Shown piece after piece: positions 25,834 through 35,181 of a DNA stretch of 64,000 nt. Each line of letters begins with the position of its first letter. The stretch's first letter is position 1. The stretch spans positions 71,528 through 135,527 of the forward strand of contig ONBR01000001.1 of assembly GCA_900316105.1 (NCBI GenBank). Direction: 5' to 3'. The notes beneath the pieces were generated by a model that saw nothing but the letters and a program-made list of their open reading frames with translations, ran no database searches and was not told the DNA's origin. The translations under genes and the position numbers were made by a program. The DNA is from an uncultured Olsenella sp. GTDB taxonomy: Bacteria; Actinomycetota; Coriobacteriia; Coriobacteriales; Atopobiaceae.

Positions 25834-26574
25834 TCAGGTGTGGCTGAGTGAACGCACCGTCTCCACCATGGTCCGCATCTTCGTCAGGTCCTTGTGACCG
25901 TCGGTTTCCAAGTAGGAGTTCACGTCCACGCCCCAGGGATGAAGCCTGGATACCGCGTTGCCCACATTTGCCGGATTGATGCCTCCCGAAAGAATGAAGG
26001 GCCTCTGCACCCGCTCCGCCAAGGACCAGTCAAAGGTCCTGCCCACGCCCCAGCCGTCGCACAGGAGCAGGAGGTCAGCGGAGCTTTGGTTCGCGCGTTC
26101 TACATCCTCGGGGCCATGCATGCATATGGCCTGGATGATGGGGACGTCAACCAAGTACCGCAAGGTGTTTATGTACGAGTTGTCCTCCGTGCCCTGCAGC
26201 TGCACCGCGTCCAAGATGTCATCGGCGAGCTCCGACACATAGCCCAGGGGCTGGTCGTAAAAGACCCCCACAGCGGGAATCGACTGGTTCAGCCTGGATA
26301 TGAGGCGGGAGAGAAAGTCCCTCCCCACGCTCCGGTAGGAACTGGGCCAGTTAACCTGGAATCCGCAAAGATCGGGCTTCACCTCGTTGACGAAGGTGAT
26401 GTCTTGGGAGTCATGCATCCCGCTCAGCATAACGCTGAGCGAGGAATCCCCACTGTGGAATATCTCCCTCGTGATGACGGACGTAATCCTGCGGACGTGC
26501 AAGGCCTTTCCCTCCCCGCGCAAGCGATAAGGTCCATGAAAAAGGACACTCCGAACAGAAGCGTCCTTCAACAT
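25834..26574 (-). CDS. TrpF-like (phosphoribosylanthranilate isomerase fold) protein
   Basis: About 246 residues, TIM-barrel protein clearly of the TrpF type: AVQLQGTED, GVGRTFDW, LSGGINPANVGNAV and GVDVNSYLETDGHKDLTK match the barrel's phosphate and substrate loops. The strand 1 motif, KICG in TrpF with the catalytic Cys as base, reads MLSGM here, so the Cys is Ser; an Asp after the LLLL strand (LLLLCDGWG) may keep the general acid. The N-terminus is uncertain: ATG 26574 (weak AGGG upstream) is used, TTG 26610 or ATG 26430 are alternatives. No trp genes are nearby; it follows xylB by about 60 bases. Confidence 0.6.
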   Translation of the reverse strand: MLKDASVRSVLFHGPYRLRGEGKALHVRRITSVITREIFHSGDSSLSVMLSGMHDSQDITFVNEVKPDLCGFQVNWPSSYRSVGRDFLSRLISRLNQSIPAVGVFYDQPLGYVSELADDILDAVQLQGTEDNSYINTLRYLVDVPIIQAICMHGPEDVERANQSSADLLLLCDGWGVGRTFDWSLAERVQRPFILSGGINPANVGNAVSRLHPWGVDVNSYLETDGHKDLTKMRTMVETVRSLSHT

Positions 26575-26632
26575 AGCATTGCACCCTAGGCAGGCCACCT
26601 CAGGACGCAAGTCCTATTCGCGAGCGGTCGAC

Positions 26633-28108
26633 CTAGAGCATCTGCTGGTAGATGCCCTTTAAAGCAGGGTAGATCTGGTGCCAGACGAAGTAGTGACCCT
26701 GATAGGCGGTCATGATGCGCCTGTCAGGATAGACCGTATCCTTGCGCTGGACCACGGCTCCGGCGCACTCGGCTACGCTGGGATAGACCCCACATGCGAC
26801 ACTGGCGAGCATAGCCGCACCAAGTGCAGGCGCCTGCTCGGTCTGCGTGTCACTGAGGGGAATGCCCAGGACATCGGCAAGGATGGTCTTCCATAGTCCG
26901 CTACGGGCAGCACCGCCGCAGATGGTAGAGGCGTGTACGTCCACTCCCTCCGTGCGAGCCACCTGCAGGCAATCACGCAGGGCGAAGGCAGCGCCCTCCA
27001 GGACCGCCTGCGTCATGTCCGCGCGAGAGGTATCCATGCGCATTCCCACAAAGGTGCCGCGGGCGCGGGGGTCGTTGTGAGGCGTCCTCTCACCCATCAG
27101 GTAGGGCAGGAAGTATACCGTGTTCTCGCCCAGACGGTCCTCGTGGATGCGCCCCACCTCGGTATCGTAGTCCCAGGTACCGACGATGTTTCCCAACCAC
27201 CACTGGCCGCAGCCCGCAGCAGACAGAACGCAGCCCATGAGATTCCAGTCTCCGTCAGCAGAGCAGAAGGCGTGCAGCTGATGATCCGGGTCTGTCTTGA
27301 AGCCCCTCGTGGGAATGAGGATGGTTCCAGCCGTACCCATGACGATGTTGCAATGGCCAGGGCCAACGGCGCCCGTGCCCACGGCAGCAGCGGCGTTGTC
27401 GCTGGCACCAGCGCATACCACCACATCGTGTGGGAGTCCCAGCTCATCGGCCACATCGGGTTTGATCTGGCCTACGGGGTCGTAGCTCTCGTATAGCTCG
27501 GGAGCCTGATCAGGATGAAGGCCGCAGAGCTTGAGCATGGTCTGGCTCCAACGGCGCTTCTCGACGTTGAGCAGGAGCGTACCCGACGCATCCGAGAAGT
27601 CGCTCACGAACTCACCCGTAAGCTTGTAGGTAATGTAGTCCTTGGGCAACATCATGCTATCGATGCGCCCGAAGTTCTCGGGCTCCTCCTCGTGAAGCCA
27701 GAGCAGCTTCGGAGCGGTGAAGCCCGCATAGGCGACGTTTCCCGTGTGGCGAGCCAGCTTTTGCCTGCCAATGACACGGTTGAGGTAGTCCACCTGGAAG
27801 CGGGTGCGGCTGTCGTTCCACATGATGGCGGGACGAATGACCTCACCGTCTCGGTCGAGCACTACCAGGCCATGCATTTGGCCACAGCAGCCGATGCCCT
27901 TTACCTGGCTGGCATCAACGTCCTCCAAGAGCTCGGGCATCCCTTGGCATACGGCATTCCACCAGGAATCGGGATTCTGCTCACTCCATCCCGGCTGTGG
28001 AAAATGGGTGGAATACGAACGATGGATGACCTTCTGGATGGCACCATCCTGATTCATCAGGAGCATCTTGGTGGAAGAGGTGCCAATGTCGATTCCTATG
28101 AAGTACAT
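26633..28108 (-). CDS. xylB: Xylulokinase
   Basis: 491-residue FGGY-family carbohydrate kinase. N-terminal ATPase-fold start MYFIGIDIGTSSTKMLL, substrate loop GQMHGLVVLD (about 77-86), IMWNDSRT, and C-terminal ICGGAARSGLW. These match xylulokinase better than glycerol or gluconate kinase. It phosphorylates D-xylulose to xylulose-5-phosphate for the pentose-phosphate route. AAGGAGACAC precedes ATG. No xylose isomerase is in the window, so the sugar supply is not visible here. Confidence 0.9.
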   Translation of the reverse strand: MYFIGIDIGTSSTKMLLMNQDGAIQKVIHRSYSTHFPQPGWSEQNPDSWWNAVCQGMPELLEDVDASQVKGIGCCGQMHGLVVLDRDGEVIRPAIMWNDSRTRFQVDYLNRVIGRQKLARHTGNVAYAGFTAPKLLWLHEEEPENFGRIDSMMLPKDYITYKLTGEFVSDFSDASGTLLLNVEKRRWSQTMLKLCGLHPDQAPELYESYDPVGQIKPDVADELGLPHDVVVCAGASDNAAAAVGTGAVGPGHCNIVMGTAGTILIPTRGFKTDPDHQLHAFCSADGDWNLMGCVLSAAGCGQWWLGNIVGTWDYDTEVGRIHEDRLGENTVYFLPYLMGERTPHNDPRARGTFVGMRMDTSRADMTQAVLEGAAFALRDCLQVARTEGVDVHASTICGGAARSGLWKTILADVLGIPLSDTQTEQAPALGAAMLASVACGVYPSVAECAGAVVQRKDTVYPDRRIMTAYQGHYFVWHQIYPALKGIYQQML

Positions 28109-28251
28109 GTGTCTCCTTGTTTGATTTGGGGACCTCGCGTGCGTACCCTGAAAGCTATATGGCGTGCCACGTCAATCCTACGCCACATTCACACCACTGG
28201 CGTCAATGCAGCCTTGGGCAAAAAGCCCTCGCATCTCGACTCGACGAACCC

Positions 28252-28905
28252 CTACTCGGCCATCATGAGCCGTTCGCGCAGGTCACCCAAGTCAGGGCAG
28301 ACGTGCAGACCGCGACCCAGAAGCTCGGAGGTGGGCTTCTTCATGTCAGGAATCATGACGGTGATGAAACTGCCCGCGAGGCCCGCCTCCGCACCAGCCA
28401 GGGAATCATCCACGACCAGGGTGTTTGCCGGGCTGACACCAAGCATCTCGGCCGCCAGCAAAAAGATATCTGGCGCGGGCTTCGGACGTTCGACGAGAGA
28501 CCCGTAGCAGATTGCCGAGAAATAGCCCCTGATTCCAGCAGCCTTCGTCAGGTGCTCAATGATGTGCTCCTTGTTTGACGAACCGATGGCCATGGGAACG
28601 CCTCGTCCCTGCAGATAGTCCAAAAGCTCCAGCAAGCCCCTCTTCATGGGCACTCCCTCGAGGGAGATTCGCTCCGCCTCCTTCGTTGCCTCCGCCACAA
28701 CGGCAGCGACATCCACGTCCGGCCCGCATACGGCCTGTGCGGCGTGAATCTCCTCCTCACCCGATAGGCCGACGATGCTTTGGTAGAGGAGCTCGGGATT
28801 TGAAAGGCCCAGGCGTCTGCCCACTCCCGTCCAGGCAGGTTGCCAGGCATACTGTTCAGTATCGAACATCGTTCCGTCTAGATCAAAGATCACGCCTTCA
28901 AGCAT
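28252..28905 (-). CDS. HAD superfamily phosphatase (beta-phosphoglucomutase-like), copy 1
   Basis: 217 residues: DLDGTMFDTE with the nucleophile Asp (FDLDG, 8-12), alpha-helical cap with GVPMKRGLLELLDYLQ, motif 2 AIGSSN, Lys region SLVERPKPAPDIFLLAAEMLG and acidic motif VVDDSLAGAEAGLAGSF. This is the small cap C1 HAD type that hydrolyses sugar phosphates. About 50% alike in layout to the neighbouring gene 28949-29614, so the two are tandem paralogues. Substrate not predictable. Confidence 0.9.
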   Translation of the reverse strand: MLEGVIFDLDGTMFDTEQYAWQPAWTGVGRRLGLSNPELLYQSIVGLSGEEEIHAAQAVCGPDVDVAAVVAEATKEAERISLEGVPMKRGLLELLDYLQGRGVPMAIGSSNKEHIIEHLTKAAGIRGYFSAICYGSLVERPKPAPDIFLLAAEMLGVSPANTLVVDDSLAGAEAGLAGSFITVMIPDMKKPTSELLGRGLHVCPDLGDLRERLMMAE

Positions 28906-28948
28906 ATCTCACGCCTCTCTTGTCCAGGATGGGCAGTCGCGGAGCTGC

Positions 28949-29614
28949 CTAGTCATATTCTCCTGCGTCGATGAGCTCCCTGGCCTCGTCCAGGTCCTTG
29001 CAGACGGCACGGCAGAGAGGGCGGAGCTCGGCGGGAGGCTGCATGAGGTCGGGTACCATCACGGGAATGAAACCACCCGCATGGGCCGCCTGAATACCCG
29101 AGACGCTGTCCTCCAGCACAAGGGTGCGGGTAGGCTCAACGCCCATCTTTCGAGCCACGGAGAGAAAGATGTCAGGGGCTGGCTTTGGGTGCTCGATGAA
29201 CATACCGGAATCCGCGGCAAGGAAGTAGTGACGAATGCCACTGGATTCCAGCAGGAAATCTATCGTCTCCTGGGTGTTGGAGGAGGCGACCGCCATGGGT
29301 ATTCCACGCTCGCTCAGGTAGGCCAGGATATGGTCGAGCCCTTTCTTCTTTGGGACTCCCCGCCGACTGAGCTCGGCTGCCTTCGCGTTGGCTATTCGGA
29401 CGATTCCCTCGGCATCCACGTCGGGACCATAGTAGTTATGGATATGTTCCAGCATGCCATCGCCAGCCAACCCTCGACATCCCAAGCCAAAGCCAGGCTT
29501 GTCGGGCAGGTGGTAGACAGCGAGCGCATAGCGCCAGGCGGGCTGCCAGGCATGGCGCTTGGTGTCGAACATAAGGCCATCCTGGTCAAAGATCACTCCG
29601 TCTAGCAAGTTCAT
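28949..29614 (-). CDS. HAD superfamily phosphatase (beta-phosphoglucomutase-like), copy 2
   Basis: 221 residues starting MNLLDGVIFDQDGLMFDTK, with FDQDG as nucleophile motif, GVPKKKGLDHILAYL, AVASSN, EHPKPAPDIFLSVARKMG and VLEDSVSGIQAAHAGGF. GAAGGGAAG precedes ATG. It lies 43 bases upstream of copy 1 and 59 downstream of the aminotransferase on the same strand, so co-transcription is likely. It is a paralogue of copy 1; the diverging cap suggests different substrates. Confidence 0.9.
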   Translation of the reverse strand: MNLLDGVIFDQDGLMFDTKRHAWQPAWRYALAVYHLPDKPGFGLGCRGLAGDGMLEHIHNYYGPDVDAEGIVRIANAKAAELSRRGVPKKKGLDHILAYLSERGIPMAVASSNTQETIDFLLESSGIRHYFLAADSGMFIEHPKPAPDIFLSVARKMGVEPTRTLVLEDSVSGIQAAHAGGFIPVMVPDLMQPPAELRPLCRAVCKDLDEARELIDAGEYD

Positions 29615-29673
29615 CTTCCCTTCGATAGAAAACGAAATCGGCAGCGCGAGCGATGAATGCTCGCATCCATCGG

Positions 29674-30834
29674 TTACAGGTCCGCCGCCGCGATGGCAGC
29701 CACTGCCTCACGAATCCTCTCGGGAGGCATGACCAGGGCAAAGCGGACATATCCCTCGCCGTGGGGGCCAAAGCTGGAGCCGGGGGTCACGATGACGCCA
29801 GACTTCTCCATGAGCTCCAGGGTAAAGGCCACGGAATCGGTACGGTCGCCTGGAATCTTTGCCCAGACAAAGAGGGTGCCGTGACAGTTGGGCCGTTCCC
29901 AGCCGATGGACTCCAGGCCATCGCAGAGGGCATCACGCCGCTCCTGATAGGCCAGACGCTGACGCTCCACGCCATCCAGGGGTCCCGTCAGGCAGGCGAT
30001 TGCACAATCCTGCTCGGCAAAGAACATGCCGAAGTCCACCTGACCGCGAAGCTTGCGGGTGGCCGCGACGATGTCGGAGCGACCTACCAGGAAGGACAGG
30101 CGCACGCCCGTCACGTCAAAGGACTTGGACAGCGAGAGGAACTCCACGCCCACATCCAGGGCCCCGGGGTAATCAAAGAAGGATCCGCCACGAGGACCGT
30201 CAAAGACCACGTCGGAATAGGCATTGTCGTGGATGATCACGATGTCGTGCTTCTTTGCAAAGGCGATGATCTCCTGGTAGACCTCGGGAGTGCCGACGGA
30301 ACCGACGGGGTTCGCAGGCAGGGAGACGATCATGTACTTTGCCTTGTCGGCCACGTCATCGGGAATGTCAGCCACATAGGGCAGGAAGTCGTGCTCTGCT
30401 GCCAGGGGATAGAAGTAAGGGGTGGCGCCTGCCATGAGGGTACCGGCCTTGAAGACCGGATAGCAGGGGTCGGGCACCAGGGCGATGTCGCCGGGGTCTG
30501 CCAGAGCCGAGCACACGTACCGCATGCCCTCCTGGGTGCCTCGGCAGCTCATCACCATGTCGGGGGTAACGAAGTCGACGTCGTACCTACGCTGGTAATA
30601 GTCGCATACCGCTTGCAGGAGCTCATCCTTGTCGTGCAGGGAGTACTTGTAGTTTGCGTCCTCGGTCGCCGACTTGATGAGGGCGAGCTTGATGTAGTCC
30701 GGCGTATCAAAGTCTGGCGTACCTACAGATAGGTCATAGACGGTACGGCCCTGGGCCTCCAAATCGCGACGCTTCTGATTCAGGCTTGCAAAAACCTCAT
30801 CGCCAAAGAGGTCAAGTCTCTTTGAAAACTGCAC
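29674..30834 (-). CDS. PLP-dependent aminotransferase, class I/II fold
   Basis: 386 residues; start is GTG 30834 with GGTAAGGGAG 6 nt upstream. Features: YDLSVGTPDFDTPDYIK, substrate-binding ANPVGS, and the pyridoxal-phosphate lysine in SLSKSFDVTGVRLSF. It is near the LL-diaminopimelate/aspartate-type aminotransferases, but residues for LL-DAP specificity were not checked, so I leave the substrate open. First gene of a putative operon with two HAD phosphatases, xylB and the TrpF-like gene. Confidence 0.85.
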   Translation of the reverse strand: MQFSKRLDLFGDEVFASLNQKRRDLEAQGRTVYDLSVGTPDFDTPDYIKLALIKSATEDANYKYSLHDKDELLQAVCDYYQRRYDVDFVTPDMVMSCRGTQEGMRYVCSALADPGDIALVPDPCYPVFKAGTLMAGATPYFYPLAAEHDFLPYVADIPDDVADKAKYMIVSLPANPVGSVGTPEVYQEIIAFAKKHDIVIIHDNAYSDVVFDGPRGGSFFDYPGALDVGVEFLSLSKSFDVTGVRLSFLVGRSDIVAATRKLRGQVDFGMFFAEQDCAIACLTGPLDGVERQRLAYQERRDALCDGLESIGWERPNCHGTLFVWAKIPGDRTDSVAFTLELMEKSGVIVTPGSSFGPHGEGYVRFALVMPPERIREAVAAIAAADL

Positions 30835-31019
30835 GAACGTCTCCCTTACCTTTGTGAAAGCCAGCTGACGGTAACGTCATATTATGCCACCACGATTGCA
30901 GTGGTCAGACAGAGAATGCCCACTTGCAAACGTGTGGACACATGAAGTCCCACGAGGTCGTACCATAAGACTTGCCTATTCGGCACGCCTCAGACCATAA
31001 AAGCGAAAGGAAGGTCATC

Positions 31020-32054
31020 ATGCCAGTGAGCATCCGCGACTTCGGAATGACAGCCGACGGCAAGCAGGTTCACCTGTACACCCTCCAGAACGAGCGCGGA
31101 ATGCGCGTCTGCGCGACCGACCTGGGTGGTGCCCTCCAGGGGGTGTGGGTGCCCGACTCCCACGGAAATCTGATCGATGTGGCCCTAGGCTACGACGGAG
31201 CCGATGGTTACCTGCGCTACGGCGGCTCCCTTGGCGCTAATGTAGGCCGCAGTGCAAACCGCATCGCAGGCGCCAGCTTTGATCTGGGAGGAACCACCCA
31301 TCACCTGTCAAAGAACAACGGTGAGAACAACATCCACTCCGGCCCCCACGTCTGGCGCGAGCGCCTGTGGAGCGTCGCCGAACAGCCCAGCCAGCAGGCA
31401 GACGGCACCGCCCACATGACCTTTGGCCTCCTGAGCCGACCTGGTGACCAGGGCTTCCCCGGCGCAGCAGACGTCCGGGCCACCTATACCCTCTATCCCG
31501 ACAACAGGCTGGAGCTGTCTTTCCACGTAGAGGTGTCCGAGACCACCATCGTCAACATGACCAACCACAGCTACTGGAATCTCAACGGCCACGCGGCAGG
31601 CACGATTCTGGACCACAGCTTTGCCCTGCGCGCGGAGTCCTACACGCCCACCGATGAGGGCCTCATTCCCACTGGCGAGATTGCCCCTGTGGCAGATACC
31701 CCCTATGACCTGCGCAAGCTTTCGCCCTTCAGGAGTCATATGGATGACCTGCCAGGTGGCTACGACACGAACTTCGTCCTTAGCAACGGCGAGAACGTAG
31801 AGCAGGTGGCCACCCTCGTGGGAGACGAGACGGGAATCACCATGGACCTCTACACTGACGCGCCGGGCATCCAGGTCTATACCGGCGGAGGCCTCCACGC
31901 TCGCGGAAAGGGCGGGGCTCACTACGATGCCTTCTGCGGCGTGGCGCTGGAGCCCCAGCTCTATCCTGACGCCATCCACCACAAGAACTTCCCCCAGCCG
32001 ATCTACGCACCGGGTCATCCCTTCGTGTGGCGCACCGTCTACGCCTTCCGATAG
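31020..32054 (+). CDS. galM: Galactose mutarotase / aldose 1-epimerase
   Basis: 344 residues, cytoplasmic. It interconverts alpha- and beta-anomers of hexoses. Catalytic His and Glu appear in NHSYWNL (His) and ALEPQLYPDA (Glu, about 306); NRIAGASFDL and NGENNIHSGP are family motifs. AAAGGAAGG stands about 7 nt before ATG 31020; an in-frame TTG at 30972 has no ribosome site. Monocistronic, ended by a long stem terminator. Confidence 0.92.
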   Translation: MPVSIRDFGMTADGKQVHLYTLQNERGMRVCATDLGGALQGVWVPDSHGNLIDVALGYDGADGYLRYGGSLGANVGRSANRIAGASFDLGGTTHHLSKNNGENNIHSGPHVWRERLWSVAEQPSQQADGTAHMTFGLLSRPGDQGFPGAADVRATYTLYPDNRLELSFHVEVSETTIVNMTNHSYWNLNGHAAGTILDHSFALRAESYTPTDEGLIPTGEIAPVADTPYDLRKLSPFRSHMDDLPGGYDTNFVLSNGENVEQVATLVGDETGITMDLYTDAPGIQVYTGGGLHARGKGGAHYDAFCGVALEPQLYPDAIHHKNFPQPIYAPGHPFVWRTVYAFR

Positions 32055-32426
32055 GATCAGAATCACCTGTTGAACGGAAAGGCCCCGTTCCTTGTCCAGT
32101 GCTCAAACAGCGCGCTTCGCGCGAACTGAGCCTGGACAAGGAACGGGGCCTTCCCTCCTTCGAACTGACGAGATCCGTCGGTTGGGTGTAGACGGGCCTC
32201 GCTAAGGGATCTACCCCTAAGGGGTCGAATTATGGGCGCGCTTCGCGCGATCAATACTCGTGGCTACGGCTGCGTCGTCGCCACGTTTTGTCGGAAAGCC
32301 GTATTCTCACTTGGCTCATTTACAGAGATGTCACGAAGTAGGAACAAATGGGAGGTTTCCTGGCCGCTCATTGTACAATTAATCGTTGCAATCACTGAAT
32401 GATTGGATGTAAGCGGGAGGAAATTT
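32055..32426. other. Intergenic region between galM and the PFL gene
   Basis: Holds a family C terminator (32076-32154), a second GCGCGCTTCGCGCGA palindrome at about 32235-32250, and a leader with a possible -10 TACAAT (32374-32379) ahead of the PFL gene. No gene of its own is supported. Confidence 0.5.
32076..32154 (+). terminator. Long-stem terminator after galM (family C)
   Basis: GGAAAGGCCCCGTTCCTTGTCCAG (32076-32099) pairs with 32132-32154 over about 23 bp. The loop contains GCTCAAACAGCGCGCTT (32101-32117), nearly identical to the loop at 4501, though the two stems are unrelated in sequence. Confidence 0.75.
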
Positions 32427-33791
32427 ATGGCTATCACCCCCGAGGAGGTCGCGGAGACCCTGTCCATGGTCTCGCAGCAGAACCTTGACCTGCGCACCAT
32501 TACCATGGGCATCTCCCTGTACGGTTGTGCCGACGAGGACCTGAATCGCATGTGCACCAAGGTCTACGACCACATCACGCACACTGCCGAGCACCTGGTG
32601 GACGTCGCCAGCGACCTCGAGCGCGAGTATGGCATCCCCATTGCCAACAAGCGCGTGTCCGTGACCCCCATGGCGCAGATTGCCGCCGCCTGCCCCGACA
32701 AGGACCTTACCCCCCTGGCACATGCCATGGACCGCGCGGCAGAGACCCTGGGCATTGACTTCATGGGTGGCTACTCTGCCCTGGTACAGAAGGGCATGGG
32801 TGACGCCGACCGCAGGCTCATCGACTGCATCCCCGAGGCACTGGCCTCCACCAGCCGCGTCTGTTCCAGCGTCAACGTTGCCAGCCTTCGCGCCGGCATC
32901 AACATGGACGCCGTCCTCCTCATGGCCCAAAAGATGATCGACGCCGCCAAGCTCACCACTGACATCGACTGCTATGGCGCGGCGAAGCTCGTGGTGTTCT
33001 CCAACATGGTCGAGGACTCCCCCTTCATGGCAGGTGCCATCCACGGCTCCGGCGAATGCGACGCAGTCATCAACGTGGGTGTTTCCGGCCCTGGCGTCAT
33101 GGCCGCAGCCCTCGAGGAACTGCCTGCTGACGCAGACCTCATGCAGGTGGCAGAGCGCATCAAGCAGACCGCCTTCAAGATCACGCGCGCAGGCGAGCTC
33201 ATGAGCCGCGAGGCGGCCCGCCGCCTTCACGCCGAGAAGGGTATCGTGGACCTCTCTCTGGCACCCACCCCAGCTGCCGGCGACTCAGTGGCAAAGATTC
33301 TGGAGATCATTGGCGTCGGCGAGTGCGGAGGACCTGGTACCACCTGCGCCCTGGCCCTGCTCAATGACTGCGTGAAGAAGGGTGGCGTCATGGCCAGCTC
33401 CAGCGTGGGCGGCCTCTCTGGCGCCTTCATCCCCGTATCGGAGGACGCCGGCATGATTCGCGCCGCCCAGGACGGGTCCCTTTCCATCGAGAAGCTCGAA
33501 GCCATGACTTGCGTCTGCTCGGTGGGCCTAGACATGATTGCCATCCCTGGTGACACCCCCGTAGAGACCATTGCCGGCATCATCGCAGACGAGATGGCCA
33601 TTGGCGTCATCAACGCAAAGACCACCGCCGTCCGCCTGATTCCCGCCATCGGAAAGAAGGAGGGTGAGATGCTGGAGTTCGGTGGCCTCTTTGGCTCCGC
33701 TCCCGTCATGCCGGTCAACAAGTTCGCGGGCAACGTCTTTGCCCGCCGTGGCGGCCGCTTCCCTGCCCCGCTTAACTCCCTAAAGAACTAG
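32427..33791 (+). CDS. PFL family protein (UPF0210/DUF711)
   Basis: 454 residues, matching the family of formate-lyase-like glycyl-radical-fold relatives without the glycyl radical. GGGAGGAAAT precedes ATG 32427. Recognisable parts are [21 protein letters not shown]-type N-terminus, [13 protein letters not shown] and [16 protein letters not shown]. In most genomes an ACT-domain regulator (UPF0237) lies directly upstream; here it is absent. Function unknown. Confidence 0.9.
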   Translation: MAITPEEVAETLSMVSQQNLDLRTITMGISLYGCADEDLNRMCTKVYDHITHTAEHLVDVASDLEREYGIPIANKRVSVTPMAQIAAACPDKDLTPLAHAMDRAAETLGIDFMGGYSALVQKGMGDADRRLIDCIPEALASTSRVCSSVNVASLRAGINMDAVLLMAQKMIDAAKLTTDIDCYGAAKLVVFSNMVEDSPFMAGAIHGSGECDAVINVGVSGPGVMAAALEELPADADLMQVAERIKQTAFKITRAGELMSREAARRLHAEKGIVDLSLAPTPAAGDSVAKILEIIGVGECGGPGTTCALALLNDCVKKGGVMASSSVGGLSGAFIPVSEDAGMIRAAQDGSLSIEKLEAMTCVCSVGLDMIAIPGDTPVETIAGIIADEMAIGVINAKTTAVRLIPAIGKKEGEMLEFGGLFGSAPVMPVNKFAGNVFARRGGRFPAPLNSLKN

Positions 33792-33875
33792 CACGCTTCA
33801 GGGCCGGACGTCGCACGAGTGCCGCGTCCGGCCCAGAGTCCCTAGTGGACTCATCCGCAAGAAAGGCTCAACTGC

Positions 33876-35138
33876 ATGTCCCGCAACCGACAAAACCGCC
33901 ACGACCGACCTCCACGTCAGCCCCAGACGGCAGGCCGCAGGCAGAGGTCAGATGGGAGACGCGGCAGAAAGCCACAGCACTCGGGCTTCGAGGACTGGCT
34001 TGCGGACATGATTACCCGTCCCATCTTGGCAGTCCGACGCTTGCGTAATGGCAGCACCAAGGCGCATAGGGGCCGCGGGGGCCGTTACGATCAGAGGAGT
34101 GGCCGCTACAACGATAGGGACAGGAAGGGCAGGCGCAGGCCACAAAGGCACTATTCGACGTCCAACGTCTACCTGCTGCTCCTCGTGGTGGTCGTCCTTG
34201 TCCTCGTCGTGGTGACGGGCGTCACCAGGTGCGTACGCACCCAGAACGAACAGAAGCAACAAGAGCTGGCGGCACAGCAGGCCGAGCAGGAGCATCAGGC
34301 CCAGGAGGCAGCCGCCAACGCTCCGAAGCAGGTGCAGGAGCAGGATGTCAACTCCTTGACCCTCAGGGCAGAAAGCTCTTCGGGCAACGTCTCTCCCGAT
34401 GACCTCAAGGACATCAAGGCGGCCATCGAGAGCCTGAACGAGCAGAACATCCACCCCGCCGTCAGCCTTCAGACCATCGACGGGAGCCTGAGCGTCTCCT
34501 ACAACGACAACACCAGCTACTACACGGCCAGTAGCATCAAGGGAGTCTATATTACTGCGCTCTTGCAGGAGCAGGTTGACACCGATGAGACGCCCTACGC
34601 CAATGTAAAGACCTTGATCGAGAACGCGATCATCTATTCTGACAACAGCTCCTATGCCAGCCTGCGTAGACAGTATGGCGATGACTGCTTGAAGGCCTGG
34701 ATGAAGGAAAACGATATCGACCCTGGCGTATACGACACCACCGACGAGTATGCCGAGGTCTGGTATCCCCGCAGCACCTCCGCGCAGCTCATGGATGCCT
34801 GGCTGTCCATCTATCCCTACGTAACGGGAGACGAGGGATGCGGTCCTGCCCTGGCAAAAATCTTCAAGCAGCGCGAGGTCAGCCCAATCAAGGATGCGGT
34901 CCAAGGTGAATCGGATTCCGATGAAGTCACGACCATGTCAAAGGCCGGCTGGTATCCCCTAACCTCCGAGCAGGAGGTAACCCCCGCAGCGAACGACGCG
35001 GGAATCGTCATACGTGAGGGCAACGATCGTACCTCTTATGCAATCGCCATTATGTCGGATGCAAACCAGGACCTCGATGCGCTCAAGCCCCTCATCTCCG
35101 CCCTGGACCAGTTCGTCACCAGTCACGCTAGCAACTAA
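33876..35138 (+). CDS. Membrane-anchored class A beta-lactamase/transpeptidase-fold protein, copy 1
   Basis: 420 residues. The first 90 residues are Arg/Gln-rich and cytoplasmic, then one transmembrane helix (about 94-115), a Gln/Glu/Ala-rich coiled linker, and a serine-hydrolase domain. Motifs: SSIK (SxxK), SDN and KAGWYP, the KTG equivalent. The ExxLN motif with the deacylating Glu166 of class A beta-lactamases is not visible, so it is more likely a PBP-like enzyme than an active beta-lactamase. AGAAAGG precedes ATG. Tandem with a paralogue 43 bases on. Confidence 0.8.
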   Translation: MSRNRQNRHDRPPRQPQTAGRRQRSDGRRGRKPQHSGFEDWLADMITRPILAVRRLRNGSTKAHRGRGGRYDQRSGRYNDRDRKGRRRPQRHYSTSNVYLLLLVVVVLVLVVVTGVTRCVRTQNEQKQQELAAQQAEQEHQAQEAAANAPKQVQEQDVNSLTLRAESSSGNVSPDDLKDIKAAIESLNEQNIHPAVSLQTIDGSLSVSYNDNTSYYTASSIKGVYITALLQEQVDTDETPYANVKTLIENAIIYSDNSSYASLRRQYGDDCLKAWMKENDIDPGVYDTTDEYAEVWYPRSTSAQLMDAWLSIYPYVTGDEGCGPALAKIFKQREVSPIKDAVQGESDSDEVTTMSKAGWYPLTSEQEVTPAANDAGIVIREGNDRTSYAIAIMSDANQDLDALKPLISALDQFVTSHASN

Positions 35139-35181
35139 CGAGTAGAAGTATCTTCTTCGCCTCGAGGAAAGGAAGTGCGTC

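Noticed and set aside
32220..32260. tRNA-like or attachment site near GCGCGCTTCGCGCGA
   Set aside because: Only a short palindrome; no cloverleaf or integrase gene.
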